IMG/VR virus record: IMGVR_UViG_3300006793_000276
Location: 1 to 24,305 of that record
Direction: 5' to 3' (one strand)
Source: a virus
DNA: 24,305 nt
In this document: positions 23,381-24,305 of the stretch, piece after piece
Position numbering within the stretch: the stretch's first letter is position 1
Layout: the number at the start of each line of letters is the position of its first letter
Translations under genes and position numbers: made by a program
Notes under the pieces: model-generated
What the model saw: only the letters and a program-made list of their open reading frames with translations
Database searches by the model: none
What the model was told of the DNA's origin: nothing

Positions 23381-24234
23381 GCGCTTATTACAGTAAAAAT
23401 ATAGTGAGTAAGGTTGCCGGAAGACCTGCCCCACTTAAATTTAGCGGCGTACCTCGCGGTTATAAATTGCCCGGAACCCCAGATCCCGTAGATAAGGCGG
23501 GCACTGTTGTAAGTAATGTTGCGCCAACTGTACCACCATGGACGCCGGCCAATATAGCGAAAATATTTTGGTTTGATTCTAGTGATTTAAGCACAATCAC
23601 AAAAGACGCATCCAATTTTGTAAGCCAATGGGCTGACAAGAGTGGAAATGGCAATCATGCCACACAAGCAACATCATCAAGCAAGCCGACTTACACAGTA
23701 TCAGATTCATTATTAAATAATAAATCCTCAATTTCGAGTGCTTCCCAGAATGGTCAGATCGGGCTGGACCTGCCGAGCACTTCTCTTCAGGAGATCTTTG
23801 TGGTTGCTTATTACAAAGATGGCTTAGACACAACATTTGACAATTATAACGCCCTGATCTCTGGTCCGGGAAATGTCGGTCAATACCGAATAATGGGTGA
23901 TAAGGGAAAAAGTAACTGGTGGTCAACGACTAATATATTTAACGACGGTGGAACTTTCAAAAATGGGGCAACCACTTCAAACTTCGCTGTATTACCCATG
24001 CCGGCAACCTTACTCCGCTTTACCAGTTCTGCTGCCAGAAACGAGACAAGAGGAATTCTTTATAATACAAAAAGTTCAGATCGTGGCTGGGTTGGAGGAG
24101 TCGGTGAAATTATTGGTCTTTCTGCAATTTCTTTGACAAGCGACCGTCAAAAAATCGAAGGTTATCTTGCTCATAAGTGGGGACTCGCAGCAAACTTGCC
24201 AAGCGGTCACGCTTATAAAACTAAAGCACCTTAA
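23377..24234 (+). CDS. LamG/concanavalin A-like lectin-fold virion protein
   Basis: 285 residues, overlapping the upstream gene by 4 nt (ATGA). Residues 1-60 are a proline-rich arm, including GTPDPVDKAGTVVSN and VPPWTPANI. From about 65, FWFDSSDLSTI followed by VSQWADKSGNGNHATQ is the usual entry of a LamG/concanavalin A-like beta-sandwich. The end, GEIIGLSAISLTSDRQKIEG with YLAHKWGLAANLPSGHAYK, is the terminal 'KIEGYLAHKWGL...LPxxHxY' signature common to such domains in aquatic bacteria and their phages. These domains bind carbohydrate or decorate capsids and tails. Lying just after the portal, it may be a head decoration or host-adhesion protein. The glycan ligand cannot be predicted. Confidence 0.8.
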   Translation: MSAYYSKNIVSKVAGRPAPLKFSGVPRGYKLPGTPDPVDKAGTVVSNVAPTVPPWTPANIAKIFWFDSSDLSTITKDASNFVSQWADKSGNGNHATQATSSSKPTYTVSDSLLNNKSSISSASQNGQIGLDLPSTSLQEIFVVAYYKDGLDTTFDNYNALISGPGNVGQYRIMGDKGKSNWWSTTNIFNDGGTFKNGATTSNFAVLPMPATLLRFTSSAARNETRGILYNTKSSDRGWVGGVGEIIGLSAISLTSDRQKIEGYLAHKWGLAANLPSGHAYKTKAP

Positions 24235-24235
24235 A

Positions 24236-24305
24236 ATGAGCGATCGGGGTTATATAGTCTTAGTTTTAGATATATTACTAATAGCGGCAATGCTGCTTTT
24301 GGTTA
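24236..24305 (+). CDS. N-terminus of a membrane protein, cut by window edge
   Basis: ATG 24236 lies 1 nt after the previous stop and the frame stays open to the window edge (23 complete codons). It reads MSDRGYIVLVLDILLIAAML followed by LLV: a short polar start then about 17 hydrophobic residues, i.e. one membrane segment with a likely cytoplasmic N-terminus. Holins, other small phage membrane proteins and virion membrane-contact proteins all fit. It is too short to name. No ribosome site is seen, as at several other starts in this array. Confidence 0.55.
   Translation, partial: MSDRGYIVLVLDILLIAAMLLLV

Overview
The window looks like the start of the late (packaging and virion) region of a tailed bacteriophage (Caudoviricetes). 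The evidence is a large terminase with both ATPase and nuclease motifs, a portal protein, a likely small terminase upstream, and a 3,745-residue protein ending in what I recognise as an LPD38-type module of phage polyvalent (ejected) proteins. No integrase, tRNA, IS element or CRISPR array is visible. Very long internal proteins plus a P22-like portal suggest a large, short-tailed phage, and sulfotransferase and LamG-type genes fit an aquatic or marine setting; both are inferences. The host cannot be named. All names come from motif and pattern recognition, without database searches.

Layout. Positions 1-647 hold no convincing gene but are dense in structure: a 16-bp direct repeat, two tandem copies of a ~100-nt element that folds into the same two hairpins with compensatory base changes, then further hairpins and a 16-bp palindrome before the first start codon. 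From 648 to the right edge, sixteen plus-strand genes sit head to tail. Junctions overlap by 1-14 nt or are separated by at most 23 nt, with no visible internal terminator, so the array reads as one long transcription unit.

Gene order: probable small terminase (648-1043); predicted zinc-metallopeptidase-like protein with HEAMHH (1036-2046); three small proteins, one acidic, one with an eight-proline run, one short and helical (2051-2785); a cassette of glycosyltransferase, PAPS-type sulfotransferase and second glycosyltransferase (2782-5001); large terminase (4998-6746); a 940-residue disordered Pro/Ala-rich protein with internal duplications (6770-9592); the giant polyvalent protein with a second HExxH zincin, a glycine-rich membrane-like segment and C-terminal LPD38 module (9599-20836); portal (20848-22887); a 68-residue protein with no acidic residue; a 93-residue helical protein; a LamG/concanavalin-like protein (23377-24234); and the first codons of a membrane protein cut by the window edge.

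How it may work together: the terminases and portal form the packaging motor. The giant protein, perhaps with its disordered neighbour, is a good candidate for a head-carried protein delivered with the DNA. The sugar/sulfate cassette may modify virion proteins or a host surface glycan. The most unusual items are the tandem covarying RNA element, the glycosyltransferase-sulfotransferase-glycosyltransferase cassette inside the packaging genes, and the giant two-module protein placed between large terminase and portal.
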